Shown one piece after another: positions 25,073 to 35,288 of a stretch of DNA of 64,000 nucleotides. The notes under the pieces were generated by a model that worked only from the letters and a program-made list of their open reading frames with translations, was not told where the DNA came from and made no database searches. Within the stretch, counting starts at the first letter, position 1; each line of letters opens with the position of its first letter. A program made the position numbers and the translations under genes. The DNA is from Aureisphaera galaxeae (GTDB lineage Bacteria > Bacteroidota > Bacteroidia > Flavobacteriales > Flavobacteriaceae), in contig NZ_JAQQTF010000018.1 in NCBI RefSeq assembly GCF_028561275.1, forward strand, positions 248,001-312,000, read 5' to 3'.

Positions 25073-27522
25073 ATCAGACCGAACTCATACAATGGGCGGA
25101 AGGCTGGTTTCAACAGCAGGAATGGCAGGCATTCCCTTTTCAGAAAAAGACCTGGAAAGCCTTTTTACAGGGAAAGCATGGATTACTAAACGCTCCCACG
25201 GGAAGTGGAAAAACCTATGCCCTATGGGTTCCTATTGTACTTAATTACATCAAGAAAAATCCGGAATACGCTACAAAAAAGCCCAAAGGGCTCAAAGCCA
25301 TTTGGATTACTCCCCTTAGGGCCTTGTCAGTAGAAATTAAACAGGCCGCCCAGCGCTTTGCGGATGAAATGGGTACTGGCCTAACGGTAGGGATACGTAC
25401 TGGCGATACTTCGCAAGCAGAACGAGCAAAGCAAAAAAGGCAAATGCCCGACCTGCTTATCACAACACCAGAGAGTCTTATGCTATTACTTGCTTCTAAG
25501 GGATATGATAAGATGTTTAAAACACTCACGGCCGTGGTGGTGGACGAATGGCACGAACTTTTGGGAAGCAAGCGTGGCGTACAAATGGAATTGGCCTTAT
25601 CCCGTCTAAAAACCATCTCTACCGATTTACGCATATGGGGAATTTCCGCTACCATTGGGAATTTGGAAGAAGCCCAACAAGTACTTTTCGGAATGGACGA
25701 TCCTATTCAGAAGCAATCTGTCCTCATACGGGCGAGACATAAGAAAAAGGTGCGGGTACACTCTATGATTCCGAAGGAAATGGAGACCTTCCCTTGGAGG
25801 GGGCATATCGGATTGCATCTATTAGAGGATTTAGTAAAAATCATCGAGAAAAGTAAGACGACAATTATTTTCACCAATACGCGCGGACAATGCGAAATCT
25901 GGTTTCAGAAATTACTGGAAAAACATCCCGAATTGGCAGGAGAAATAGCCATGCACCATGGCAGTATTTCCAAGGAAACCCGATTGTGGGTAGAACAGGC
26001 CATTCGCAACGAATCACTTAAGGCAGTGGTAGCCACTTCCAGTTTGGATTTAGGAGTCGATTTTGCTCCTGTAGAAACCATTGTCCAGATAGGAGGCCCT
26101 AAAGGAATTGCCAAATTCTTACAACGCGCCGGACGAAGCAATCACCGCCCTGGAGAAACCTCGGTCATTCATTTTTTACCCACCCATGCGTTGGAATTGG
26201 TAGAAGCTTCGGCCTTGAAACGAGCCGTTAAAGAAAACGTGATGGAAGCACGAACCCCTTTCTTGCTTAGTTTCGATGTGCTCATTCAGTATTTGGTGAC
26301 ACTTGCTGTGAGTGATGGTTTTATCCCAGACGAAATTTTTAAAGAAGTAAAAAACACCTTTTGCTACCAAGGTATTACCGAAGAGCAATGGCAATGGTGC
26401 CTCAACTTCATCACATTGGGAAGTCAAAGTCTCAAGGCCTATGACGAATACAAACGGGTAGAAGTGAAAGCGGGGCTTTTCAAGGTGGAAAGCAGAAGAA
26501 TTGCCATGATGCATCGATTATCCATCGGCACAATTGTAAGCGACGCCATGATGATGGTGAAATATGTAACGGGTGGATTTATAGGAACCATAGAAGAATG
26601 GTTCATTGGAAAAATGAAGCCAGGCGACAGTTTTGTCTTTGCAGGACGTACCCTCGAATTGGTTCGTCTTCGACAAATGGTAGCACAGGTTCGAAGATCG
26701 AGTAAGCGCACTTCTAAAGTGGTAAGTTTTATGGGTGGCCGATTGCCCCTTTCTTCCCAAATGAGTAAGATCCTAAGGGAAGAGCTGCAAAACGAAGTGG
26801 AGGCCCTTAGAACTAGAGAATTGAAAGCCATGGATCCCATTTTCGAAAGACAGCAATGGGAATCTGTAGTGCCGAGAGCTCATGAATTTTTGATCGAAAC
26901 CTTTGCCACTAGAGAAGGATATCACGCGCTTTTCTATCCGTTTGAAGGAAGAAAAGTACACGAGGCCATGAGTAATTTATTGGCTTATAGAATGAGTCTC
27001 CTATCACCCATTAGTTTCAGTTTGGCCTATAACGATTATGGGTTTGAGCTGTTAAGCGATCAGGAGATTGACATTCAATCGTTGCTGGATAATGATCTGC
27101 TCACGACCCAAGATGCCCTTTCCGATTTGGCCAAAGGAGTAAACTCAAGTGAGCTGGCCCGACGGAAGTTTCGCGATGTAGCCGTAATTAGTGGACTTGT
27201 ATTTCAAGGGTATCCCAACAAGATCATAAAGACCAAACATTTGCAAAGCAATAGCCAATTGTTGTTCGATGTATTTCGGGATTACGAGCCCGACAATTTA
27301 TTATACCAGCAAGCCTATACCGAAATGTATGAGCACGAGTTGGAGGTAGGGCGATTGCAAAAAGTTCTAGAACGTATTGCCACTCAAGACATTCTCTGGA
27401 AACAATGCGATAAACCGACACCGTTTAGCTTTCCCATCATTACCGATCGACTGCGAAGCAAATTAACCTCCGAAAAGTTGAGTGATCGTATTAAAAAGAT
27501 GAAATTGCAGTTCGATAAATGA
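25069..27522 (+). CDS. Ligase-associated DExH-box helicase (Lhr-like)
   Basis: An 817-residue superfamily 2 helicase. Walker A is NAPTGSGKTYA, motif Ia TPLRALSVEI, motif II VVDEWHELL (DEWH), motif III SATIGN, and motif VI FLQRAGRSNHRPGE. The Lhr core follows (winged helix and beta-barrel region). Lhr proteins unwind RNA:DNA and DNA and load in the 3'-5' direction. It is the third gene of the exonuclease-ligase-helicase-PdeM operon, overlapping both neighbours by 4 bases, so the four products probably act together in repair of DNA damage. Confidence 0.9.
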   Translation: MNQTELIQWAEGWFQQQEWQAFPFQKKTWKAFLQGKHGLLNAPTGSGKTYALWVPIVLNYIKKNPEYATKKPKGLKAIWITPLRALSVEIKQAAQRFADEMGTGLTVGIRTGDTSQAERAKQKRQMPDLLITTPESLMLLLASKGYDKMFKTLTAVVVDEWHELLGSKRGVQMELALSRLKTISTDLRIWGISATIGNLEEAQQVLFGMDDPIQKQSVLIRARHKKKVRVHSMIPKEMETFPWRGHIGLHLLEDLVKIIEKSKTTIIFTNTRGQCEIWFQKLLEKHPELAGEIAMHHGSISKETRLWVEQAIRNESLKAVVATSSLDLGVDFAPVETIVQIGGPKGIAKFLQRAGRSNHRPGETSVIHFLPTHALELVEASALKRAVKENVMEARTPFLLSFDVLIQYLVTLAVSDGFIPDEIFKEVKNTFCYQGITEEQWQWCLNFITLGSQSLKAYDEYKRVEVKAGLFKVESRRIAMMHRLSIGTIVSDAMMMVKYVTGGFIGTIEEWFIGKMKPGDSFVFAGRTLELVRLRQMVAQVRRSSKRTSKVVSFMGGRLPLSSQMSKILREELQNEVEALRTRELKAMDPIFERQQWESVVPRAHEFLIETFATREGYHALFYPFEGRKVHEAMSNLLAYRMSLLSPISFSLAYNDYGFELLSDQEIDIQSLLDNDLLTTQDALSDLAKGVNSSELARRKFRDVAVISGLVFQGYPNKIIKTKHLQSNSQLLFDVFRDYEPDNLLYQQAYTEMYEHELEVGRLQKVLERIATQDILWKQCDKPTPFSFPIITDRLRSKLTSEKLSDRIKKMKLQFDK

Positions 27523-28163
27523 CCGAGAACGTTCAAATAGCCAATCAGAATTTTGTGTTGCATCCTTCGGGCGCTGCCCTTTGGAAGGAGAAATCTACCT
27601 TGCTTATTGCCGACGTCCATTTGGGAAAGATTGCCCATTTCAGAAAAAATGGACTGGCGGTTCCCCCTCATATTGCGGACACCAATTTTGAAAGATTGAA
27701 TACAGTTATTTCGCAATTACAACCCAAATCCATCTACTTTTTGGGTGATCTATTTCACAGTTATCTCAATGCCGAATGGTTCGTTTTTGAAGAGTGGGTG
27801 CAGCAAACACCTTGCGATATGATTTTAGTGCAGGGCAATCACGATATCATTGCGGATCATAAATTTGAAGCCTTGGGGATCCCTGTGAAAGAAGAGCTGG
27901 AAGAAGGACCTTTTTGCTTTACACATCATCCCGAGGATATAGAATCGGCCTTCAATATTTGCGGTCATATTCATCCTGCCGTTCGTATGCGCGGTGGTGG
28001 CGGACAAGCGGCTACTTTATCCTGTTTCTTTATTTCGGAAAATCAACTTATCCTTCCCGCTTTTGGTATCTTTACAGGGAAGCACCGACTCACCCCAACG
28101 AAGGAGGATCGTGTGTACGCCATCGTAGAAAACGAAGTGGTCTGTGTTTCGAATACCCGATAA
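27519..28163 (+). CDS. pdeM: Ligase-associated endonuclease PdeM
   Basis: A 214-residue calcineurin-like phosphoesterase. The metal motifs are IADVHLGKIAHFRKNG (D-x-H), YFLGDLFHS (GD), LVQGNHD (GNHD), and FNICGHIHPAVRMRG (GHxH). PdeM is the metallophosphoesterase partner of the Lhr/ligase repair operon. The start overlaps the helicase stop by 4 bases. The stop is 4 bases before the aminotransferase start, so that gene may also be cotranscribed. Length is normal. Confidence 0.85.
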   Translation: MTENVQIANQNFVLHPSGAALWKEKSTLLIADVHLGKIAHFRKNGLAVPPHIADTNFERLNTVISQLQPKSIYFLGDLFHSYLNAEWFVFEEWVQQTPCDMILVQGNHDIIADHKFEALGIPVKEELEEGPFCFTHHPEDIESAFNICGHIHPAVRMRGGGGQAATLSCFFISENQLILPAFGIFTGKHRLTPTKEDRVYAIVENEVVCVSNTR

Positions 28164-28167
28164 AACT

Positions 28168-29313
28168 ATGCTAGAAAACCAGAAACACCTTTTTAATCTT
28201 CCCGAAAACCCTATTTACTTAAACAATGCCTATATGGGACCGCAATTGAAGTCGGTCGAGCAGATTGGTATTGAGAACTTAAAACGCAAATCAAGGCCTT
28301 TTGAGATTACGGCAGCAGATTTCTTTACCGAAAAAGAAGTGCTTCGTTCCCATTTTGCGGAATTGATCCATGCAGACGATCCTAAAAGTATCGCCATTAT
28401 CCCTTCGGTTTCCTACGGTATTGCCAATGCGTTGGCTAATATTCCCTTTGATGAAGGAGACGGCATTGTGGTTTTGGAAGAACAATTTCCCAGTAACTTT
28501 TATGCTTGGAAAGCTTTGGAAGAAGATAAAGGCGTGGTCATTCATACCATTGCTGCACCCCCCATAGCAGCAGGCCGAGGGCGGCGGTGGAATGACCTCA
28601 TTTTGGAGGCTATTCAACGCACCACCAAAGTCGTAGCCCTGCCCCACGCCCATTGGGCCGATGGAACCCGATTCGATCTGGAAAAGATTCGAGAAAAGAC
28701 GGATGAAGTAGGTGCCTACCTCATCATTGATGGTACACAAAGTGTGGGTGTACTGCCTTTTTCCGTAGAAAAAATACGCCCCGATGCCCTCATTTGTGGT
28801 GGATATAAATGGCTCTTGGGGCCTTATTCTTTGGGCGTGGCTTACTATGGGGAACGTTTCTACGAAGGAACGCCGATTGAAAATAATTGGATGAACCATG
28901 TTGGGAGCGAAGATTTCAGGAATCTGGTCAATTACAATTACGCCATGAAACCCAAAGCGGTGCGCTACGATGTAGGGGAGTCGAGCAACTTTATCCTTAC
29001 CCCTATGCTTATTGAAGGGATTCGACAGTTATTGGAATGGCAACCCGAACGCATTCAGGAATATTGCAAAAGCATTAGTGAAGGCCCTTTACAGCAGTTA
29101 CAAGACGCAGGCTATTTCGTAGAGGATGCGGCGTATAGAACGCATCATTTGTTTGGTATTTATTTGCCGGATGTATCGCAAATGGAAGCCCTTCAGCAAA
29201 TAATTCAAGAAGCTGGGATCTTTGTTTCCTATCGCGGAAATGCCGTTCGCGTGTCCTGTCATTTATACAACACCCAATCCGAATTAGAAAAATTGGTTTC
29301 CTGTTTTATATAA
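28168..29313 (+). CDS. Class V aminotransferase (cysteine desulfurase/epimerase-like)
   Basis: A 381-residue PLP enzyme. The ATG at 28168 avoids overlap with pdeM. Fold type I marks include SVSYGIANALANIPFDEGDG, LIIDGTQSVGVLPF (PLP aspartate), and the PLP lysine in ICGGYKWLLGPYSLG. The isopenicillin-N-epimerase and kynureninase groups have similar patterns; the actual substrate is unknown. It follows the repair operon by 4 bases and precedes mfd after 28 bases. Why an aminotransferase is attached here is unknown. Confidence 0.85.
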   Translation: MLENQKHLFNLPENPIYLNNAYMGPQLKSVEQIGIENLKRKSRPFEITAADFFTEKEVLRSHFAELIHADDPKSIAIIPSVSYGIANALANIPFDEGDGIVVLEEQFPSNFYAWKALEEDKGVVIHTIAAPPIAAGRGRRWNDLILEAIQRTTKVVALPHAHWADGTRFDLEKIREKTDEVGAYLIIDGTQSVGVLPFSVEKIRPDALICGGYKWLLGPYSLGVAYYGERFYEGTPIENNWMNHVGSEDFRNLVNYNYAMKPKAVRYDVGESSNFILTPMLIEGIRQLLEWQPERIQEYCKSISEGPLQQLQDAGYFVEDAAYRTHHLFGIYLPDVSQMEALQQIIQEAGIFVSYRGNAVRVSCHLYNTQSELEKLVSCFI

Positions 29314-29326
29314 TGATTGACTCCAT

Positions 29327-29334
29327 TATCTTTG
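29327..29334 (+). promoter_or_regulatory. -7 promoter element upstream of mfd
   Basis: TATCTTTG matches the TAnnTTTG consensus exactly and lies 7 bases before the mfd ATG at 29342, giving a very short leader. A T-rich stretch (29297-29307) about 20 bases upstream could serve as the -33 region. Confidence 0.5.
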
Positions 29335-29341
29335 CCGGGCT

Positions 29342-32300
29342 ATGAGCAAAGCCCTTGTTCGATCGCTTTTTGATCAGTCTTCGGAAGTCCGAAAACTAGG
29401 GGACGCTATTGCCCAAAAAGAAAAAAACATTCCCGTTTCCGGCTTAGTAGGGTCTTCCCTTCCCCTCAGTATTGCCGAAGTTTATAAGCAAGCCGAATTG
29501 CCTTTTCTGTTCATCCTGAACGATAAGGAAGAAGCGGCCTATCACTTGAACGACTTAGAAAATCTGTTGGGAGACCAAAACGTGCTTTTTTATCCAGGAA
29601 GTTATCGTAGGCCCTACCAAATTGAGGAAACCGACAACGCCAATGTGTTGCTTCGATCGGAAGTACTGAACCGAATCAACTCGCGCAAGAAACCAGCGCT
29701 TATTGTAACCTATCCCGAAGCATTATTCGAAAAGGTGGTGACACGAAAGGAGTTGGAACGAAACACCTTGAAGATTGCCGTAGGAGATGAAGTTTCCATC
29801 GACTTTGTGAATGAGGTGATGTTCGAATATCAGTTTAAACGCACGGACTTTGTTACCGAGCCCGGGGAATTTTCCGTTCGTGGGGGAATTCTGGATGTAT
29901 TCAGTTTCAGTAATGACGAGCCGTACCGTATTGAATTCTTTGGGGACGAGGTAGAAAGTATCCGCACCTTCGATGTGGAGACTCAGCTTTCGTTGGAAAC
30001 CTTGAAGAAAATTTCGATCATCCCCAATGTGGAAAACAAGTTTTTGGATGAAAAACGAGCCAGCTTTCTAAAATACATAGCCGGTAAGACGGTCATCGTA
30101 CTAAAAAACGAAGAATTGTTGAGCGGAAGTATCGACAAGCTTTTCCAAAAAGCTATCGATGCCTATCATGAGAATCAAGGGGAAGTGAAAGTAAGTCCGC
30201 CGGAAGATTTGTTCTGTACTTCCACCTTATTAAAAGACCAACTTTCAGAATTCACCTCTGTTTATCTCAACAATAAAAAGGATTCATCGTTACAAAGCAA
30301 TATTACATTTAATATAGCGCCTCAGCCTTCTTTCAATAAGCAATTCAACTTGTTGATTGAAGATTTGAACTCCAATACGGAGAAGGGTTATACCAATTAT
30401 ATCTTCTGTAGTAGTGAGGCGCAGGCAAAGCGTTTTCACGACATTTTTGAAGACGCAGAACAACATGTAGATGCCTTCGAGACCGTTGTTTTTCCATTAT
30501 ACCAAGGATTTATAGATCACCATGGGAAGAACGTTTGTTATACCGATCACCAAATCTTTGAACGCTACCATAAATTCCAACTCAAAAACGGATACGCCAA
30601 GAAGCAGGCCATTACCTTAAAGGAACTTACCAATTTGGAAGTGGGTGATTATGTTACGCATATAGATCATGGGATTGGGAAATTTGGAGGACTTCAAAAA
30701 ATAGAAGTGGAAGGAAAGACCCAAGAGGCCATTAAATTGGTTTACGGGGAGCGGGACATTTTGTACCTCAGCATTCACTCCTTGCACAAGATTTCCAAGT
30801 ACAACGGAAAGGACGGCACCACTCCCAAAATCTACAAGTTAGGGAGTGCTGCCTGGAAAAAACTCAAGCAGAAAACCAAAAAACGGGTTAAGGAAATTGC
30901 CTTTAACCTTATCGAATTATACGCCAAAAGGCGTCTGCAGAAAGGATTTCAATATGATCCAGACAGTTATCTACAGCATGAGTTGGAATCTTCCTTCATT
31001 TACGAAGATACCCCCGATCAGATTTCATCTACAGCCGATGTTAAACGGGACATGGAAAGCGAGCGCCCTATGGATCGACTGGTTTGCGGAGACGTTGGTT
31101 TTGGAAAAACTGAAGTCGCCATTCGCGCTGCTTTTAAGGCAGTGGACAACGGTAAACAGGTTGCCGTATTGGTGCCAACTACTATTTTGGCCTTCCAGCA
31201 TTTTAAAACCTTTAGCGAGCGATTAAAGGAAATGCCGGTGAATGTGGACTACCTGAATCGTTTCCGATCGACCAAGCAACGGCGAGAGGTGTTGGAAAAT
31301 CTAAAAAGTGGCCGATTGGATATTGTCATAGGCACACATCAATTGGTAAATAAGGCGGTAGAGTTTAAAGACCTCGGACTTTTAATTATTGATGAAGAGC
31401 AAAAGTTTGGTGTTGCGGTAAAGGACAAATTGAAGACCATAAAGGAAAATGTAGATACCCTTACGCTTACGGCTACGCCGATCCCAAGAACATTACAGTT
31501 CAGTTTAATGGCCGCTAGGGATTTGAGTGTCATCACCACCCCGCCTCCCAACCGTTATCCTGTAGAAACACAAGTGATCCGGTTTAGTGAAGAAATCATC
31601 CGGGATGCCATTCGCTACGAGATTTCACGTGGCGGACAAGTATACTTTGTGCATAACCGGATCGAGAACATAAAAGAAGTGGCGGGAATGCTACAACGTC
31701 TGCTTCCCGATGCGAAAATTGGAATTGGCCATGGACAAATGGAAGGGAAAAAGCTAGAGTCGCTCATGCTCAGTTTCATGAACAATGAGTTCGATGTGCT
31801 AGTATCTACCACTATTATTGAAAGCGGTTTGGATGTTCCCAATGCCAATACGATTTTCATTAACAATGCAAATAACTTCGGGTTAAGTGACCTACACCAA
31901 ATGCGGGGCCGTGTGGGAAGGAGCAACAAAAAGGCCTTCTGTTTCTTTATAACACCGCCTTACTCCGCCATGACGGAGGAGGCCCGTAAGCGAATCACGG
32001 CTTTGGAGCAATTTACAGAATTGGGTAGTGGATTCAATATTGCTATGAAGGACTTGGAAATACGTGGTGCCGGAGATCTTCTAGGAGGTGAACAAAGTGG
32101 ATTTATTAATGAAATCGGGTTCGAAACCTACCAAAAAATACTTTCGGAAGCGATTGATGAGCTGAAGGAGAAAGAATTTAAAGATCTCTATGCCGGAACG
32201 GAACATGAAAAGAAAAGCTTCTTGAAGGAAACGACTTTGGATACCGATTTCGAATTGCTGTTCCCGGACGACTATGTAAACAATATTACAGAGCGCCTTA

Positions 32301-32686
32301 ATCTCTACAACCGATTGGGTGAATTGAAAGAGGAAGCCGAGCTACAAAAGTTTGAAGCCGATCTAATAGACCGTTTTGGGGCCTTACCTCAGCCCGTTAC
32401 CGACTTATTGAACAGTGTCCGCATAAAGTGGTTGGCCATTACCATGGGACTGGAACGCGTGGTAATGAAAAAGGGACGTTTTGTAGGGTATTTTATTAGC
32501 GATCAGCAGAGTGATTTCTATCAGACAGATACCTTCGGAAAGATTCTGAATGTGGTACAACGCTATCCTCAATTGGTAAAAATGAAGGAAAAACAGACCC
32601 GAAATGGGCTTCGATTATTACTCACTATAGAAAATGCAACAAAGGTGGATGAAATATTGCACCGCCTGCGCCAGTTTTTGGCATAA
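29342..32686 (+). CDS. mfd: Transcription-repair coupling factor Mfd
   Basis: A 1114-residue ATPase that removes RNA polymerase stalled at DNA lesions and recruits UvrA. Residues ~1-370 contain the UvrB-like region (ETDNANVLLRSEVLNRI, 'EPGEFSVRGGILDVFSFS'). The RNA polymerase-interacting domain follows (LEVGDYVTHIDHGIGKFGGL). The translocase has Walker A VCGDVGFGKTEVAIRAAFK, DEEQ box LIIDEEQKFGV, TATPIPRTLQFS and motif VI LHQMRGRVGRSNK. The C-terminal TRCF domain is present (DDYVNNITERLNLYNRLGEL). Length and domain order are normal. It has its own promoter and follows the ligase-associated repair operon, a location that fits a repair neighbourhood. Confidence 0.95.
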   Translation: MSKALVRSLFDQSSEVRKLGDAIAQKEKNIPVSGLVGSSLPLSIAEVYKQAELPFLFILNDKEEAAYHLNDLENLLGDQNVLFYPGSYRRPYQIEETDNANVLLRSEVLNRINSRKKPALIVTYPEALFEKVVTRKELERNTLKIAVGDEVSIDFVNEVMFEYQFKRTDFVTEPGEFSVRGGILDVFSFSNDEPYRIEFFGDEVESIRTFDVETQLSLETLKKISIIPNVENKFLDEKRASFLKYIAGKTVIVLKNEELLSGSIDKLFQKAIDAYHENQGEVKVSPPEDLFCTSTLLKDQLSEFTSVYLNNKKDSSLQSNITFNIAPQPSFNKQFNLLIEDLNSNTEKGYTNYIFCSSEAQAKRFHDIFEDAEQHVDAFETVVFPLYQGFIDHHGKNVCYTDHQIFERYHKFQLKNGYAKKQAITLKELTNLEVGDYVTHIDHGIGKFGGLQKIEVEGKTQEAIKLVYGERDILYLSIHSLHKISKYNGKDGTTPKIYKLGSAAWKKLKQKTKKRVKEIAFNLIELYAKRRLQKGFQYDPDSYLQHELESSFIYEDTPDQISSTADVKRDMESERPMDRLVCGDVGFGKTEVAIRAAFKAVDNGKQVAVLVPTTILAFQHFKTFSERLKEMPVNVDYLNRFRSTKQRREVLENLKSGRLDIVIGTHQLVNKAVEFKDLGLLIIDEEQKFGVAVKDKLKTIKENVDTLTLTATPIPRTLQFSLMAARDLSVITTPPPNRYPVETQVIRFSEEIIRDAIRYEISRGGQVYFVHNRIENIKEVAGMLQRLLPDAKIGIGHGQMEGKKLESLMLSFMNNEFDVLVSTTIIESGLDVPNANTIFINNANNFGLSDLHQMRGRVGRSNKKAFCFFITPPYSAMTEEARKRITALEQFTELGSGFNIAMKDLEIRGAGDLLGGEQSGFINEIGFETYQKILSEAIDELKEKEFKDLYAGTEHEKKSFLKETTLDTDFELLFPDDYVNNITERLNLYNRLGELKEEAELQKFEADLIDRFGALPQPVTDLLNSVRIKWLAITMGLERVVMKKGRFVGYFISDQQSDFYQTDTFGKILNVVQRYPQLVKMKEKQTRNGLRLLLTIENATKVDEILHRLRQFLA

Positions 32687-32723
32687 CCATTGTTACTAAG
32701 AGTTTGCTATATTTACGATTACG

Positions 32724-34037
32724 ATGAAGAAAATTTTACTTGTTCTACTATTAATTCCGACCTTAAATTTTGCACAACACACCATTTCCGGGACTTTTAC
32801 CCCGGCCGATGAATTTTCTTGGTGCATATTGTATAAGGTAAATTCCGACAGTTTTAGATATGTTGTCGATGGCAAGGTGACCGATGGAAAATTCTCCCTA
32901 ACACTCGATTCGACCGTGACCAAAGGAGTGTACAAGTTGGTATACGGTATCCCACAGGAGGAACTCAATTTTGATGTGATCTACAACGGAGAAGAAGACA
33001 TTGAGTTGACTTTTTCCAAAGGAAAGCGTCTTTCCTTTACAGCTCCCGAAGAGAACAAAGTCTTCCAGGAGTATTTGTTCAATAAATTCCTTTTGGATCA
33101 GGAAATTTCGGACGCCTACGCTTCGGAACCGGTTGATGAAACAAAAATCATGGAGCTTTTCGCGCGAAAAACCCAACTTCAAAATACTGCCGAAGAGGCC
33201 TTGAAGGGGACCTATTCGGAAAGTTTTATAGTAGCCTCCCGAACGTACATACCTTCGGCATTTGAATCCAAGGAAAGTTACGAGGAGAATAGAAGGCAGA
33301 CTTATTTCAAGTTTTTGGACCCTAACAATCCGGTCCTTCAAAATTCAAGTTTTGTACTCAATCGATTCATGAAGTACATCGGAACCTTTTCCTTGGAAAC
33401 GGAAATAGCCTCCTATCGTGAATTGGATGCCATTATCAATTTGGTTCAGAACAGTGATCAGACCTTTCAGAAAAACATATTGTATCAGCTTTGGGGAAAA
33501 TTGGTACTTCAGGAAATGCCAAGAAGCGCGAATTACCTCACCGAAAAATACCTACTGCAATTGTGTAATACCTTGGGCGAAACCGAAATTGTTTCGAAGT
33601 TGGAAAACTATAGACGAACTTCTATAGGTATTAAAGTGCCGGATTTTTCTTGGGAAGTAGAGAATAACGGTAAGATAAAAATGCAGCATTTGTACGAATA
33701 TGATGTGGCAGAAAACTACATTCTGGTCTTTTGGAGTAGCACCTGTTCTCACTGTTTAAAGGAGTTGCCAAAGCTGCAAAAATTTGTCAATACCCTAGAT
33801 CAAAAGAAATATAAGGTGATCGCTGTGGGAATTGAAGACAACAAATTCGATTGGAAAAACGAAACGCTGCGTTATCCCGAATTTCAACACGTTCTCGGTT
33901 TGGGTAAGTGGGAGAATACCATTGCAAAGTCATTTAGCATATCCCAAACACCTACTTTCTTCTTGTTGGATGAAAACAAAATCCTGACAGCAAAGCCATC
34001 AGGATTATCCGAACTTGTTGAAATGATTGCTCAGTAA
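32724..34037 (+). CDS. TlpA-like thioredoxin family exported protein
   Basis: A 437-residue exported protein. Signal peptide at ~1-18 (KKILLVLLLIPTLNFAQ), then an N-terminal DUF4369-like beta-sandwich (TISGTFTPADEFSWCILYKV), a helical middle and a C-terminal thioredoxin domain from ~residue 300. The redox motif is CSHC in LVFWSSTCSHCLKELPKL; the cis-Pro context SQTPTFFLLDENK is present. Such proteins act in periplasmic disulphide reduction or cytochrome maturation in Bacteroidota; the target is unknown. It stands alone after mfd. Confidence 0.85.
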   Translation: MKKILLVLLLIPTLNFAQHTISGTFTPADEFSWCILYKVNSDSFRYVVDGKVTDGKFSLTLDSTVTKGVYKLVYGIPQEELNFDVIYNGEEDIELTFSKGKRLSFTAPEENKVFQEYLFNKFLLDQEISDAYASEPVDETKIMELFARKTQLQNTAEEALKGTYSESFIVASRTYIPSAFESKESYEENRRQTYFKFLDPNNPVLQNSSFVLNRFMKYIGTFSLETEIASYRELDAIINLVQNSDQTFQKNILYQLWGKLVLQEMPRSANYLTEKYLLQLCNTLGETEIVSKLENYRRTSIGIKVPDFSWEVENNGKIKMQHLYEYDVAENYILVFWSSTCSHCLKELPKLQKFVNTLDQKKYKVIAVGIEDNKFDWKNETLRYPEFQHVLGLGKWENTIAKSFSISQTPTFFLLDENKILTAKPSGLSELVEMIAQ

Positions 34038-34086
34038 ATGACCGTGAAGTAACCCTAAATCTACGGTCTCATTTGTGGTTCGGAAT

Positions 34087-35211
34087 TTATTTCACGAATT
34101 TCTTTGAAATGGCAATGTTCCCTTTCGATAGTTCCAATACGTAGGTTCCTGAAGGCAATCGGGAAACATCTATCTCTGAATATATCTGACCTTGCAATAC
34201 GTCCATCTTTTGAGAGAGTAAACGACTTCCAAGGGTATCGTACACAAATACTTGATACGCCCCAGCAGGTAACTTTCCTTGCAACATGAGCGCATCTTGG
34301 GGCGGGTTTGGAAATAATTTCAGTTCGTTTATTATAATTCGATTGTCATTGGCCCCTAAGGTTACCCCATCTATGATGCGAAGGTTCTTAGGCTGAGCAT
34401 CACTAATGTACAAGCGGTCGTTGGCTTCATCGGCCAATATTCCGTTGGGAAGATTGAATGTGGCATCTTCTAATGGGCCGTCATCACCGCCAGCAACACT
34501 CCCAGCAAAAAGAACTACCTCACCAGAAACAGGATCGATTCGGTATATTTTGTGTTCACCCAATTGTGTGGCAAATAGAAATCCTCCTTTGGCCGTGAGA
34601 AATCCTAAAAAGTTACTACCTGCAGCCGTCGCTGGAAGCTGAGCGATTTCAACAAGGGTATCATAATTATCGAGTCTAAAGATCTTGCGATCATTAAAAT
34701 TTCCAATATAAGGAGTGTTCCCAATATAAGCAATACCCGCTGGACCGTTGAGCGGCGATCCAGAGACCAAAACCTCCACGTCTCCAATATCTGCATCCAA
34801 CAGTTTAATTCTATTGGCTTGGTATTCTACCACCAACATATAGCCATCCATATCTGGCGTTTCCTTAATACCCGTGGGAGTAGTGAATCCCGTGAAAGTG
34901 TCCAATAAATTCCCTGAAGTATCGTACATGTATATCGTATTACCCGTATGATCGCAAACAAACACCTCATCGTCGGAGTTCACCCCAATTCCATTGGGAT
35001 TGGAAAACCCTGTTTGAAAAACGCTTACCTCTCCGGTGGTGGGATTGTATTTATATACGGTATCCCCTCCGAAATCCGAGCCATAGATATTCCCTTGGGA
35101 GTCGATCCCCAAGCCATCGGTTATCGTTCCCTCGGTTACGGTAGAAACGGTTTGGGCTTTTAGCCAGCTAATGGATACGAATGAAATTAGTAGTATCAAT
35201 TTTGAAGTCAT
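34087..35211 (-). CDS. T9SS-secreted NHL/SMP-30-type beta-propeller protein, copy 1
   Basis: A 374-residue secreted protein. Signal peptide ~1-19 (LILLISFVSISWLKAQ); a six-bladed propeller with NHL/SMP-30-like repeats (GLGIDSQGNIYGSDFGGDTV, SNPNGIGVNSDDEVFVCDHT, 'NLPNGILADEANDRLYISDA'); and a C-terminal type A sorting domain (LFPNPPQDALMLQGKL to NIAISKKFVK) for type IX secretion. It is paralogous to 36494-37618 (same length, same repeats). Such propellers bind carbohydrate, peptide or lactone ligands; the real target is unknown. The downstream gene in each copy of the unit is a regulator with an N-terminal membrane domain, so a signal from the secreted protein to the regulator is conceivable. 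Confidence 0.85.
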   Translation of the reverse strand: MTSKLILLISFVSISWLKAQTVSTVTEGTITDGLGIDSQGNIYGSDFGGDTVYKYNPTTGEVSVFQTGFSNPNGIGVNSDDEVFVCDHTGNTIYMYDTSGNLLDTFTGFTTPTGIKETPDMDGYMLVVEYQANRIKLLDADIGDVEVLVSGSPLNGPAGIAYIGNTPYIGNFNDRKIFRLDNYDTLVEIAQLPATAAGSNFLGFLTAKGGFLFATQLGEHKIYRIDPVSGEVVLFAGSVAGGDDGPLEDATFNLPNGILADEANDRLYISDAQPKNLRIIDGVTLGANDNRIIINELKLFPNPPQDALMLQGKLPAGAYQVFVYDTLGSRLLSQKMDVLQGQIYSEIDVSRLPSGTYVLELSKGNIAISKKFVK

Positions 35212-35288
35212 AGTCTCTATTTTTAAAAATTTTAAACGAAACTATGACCGGACACCCTTCCAATCGACACATTGTACACAATGGCACC

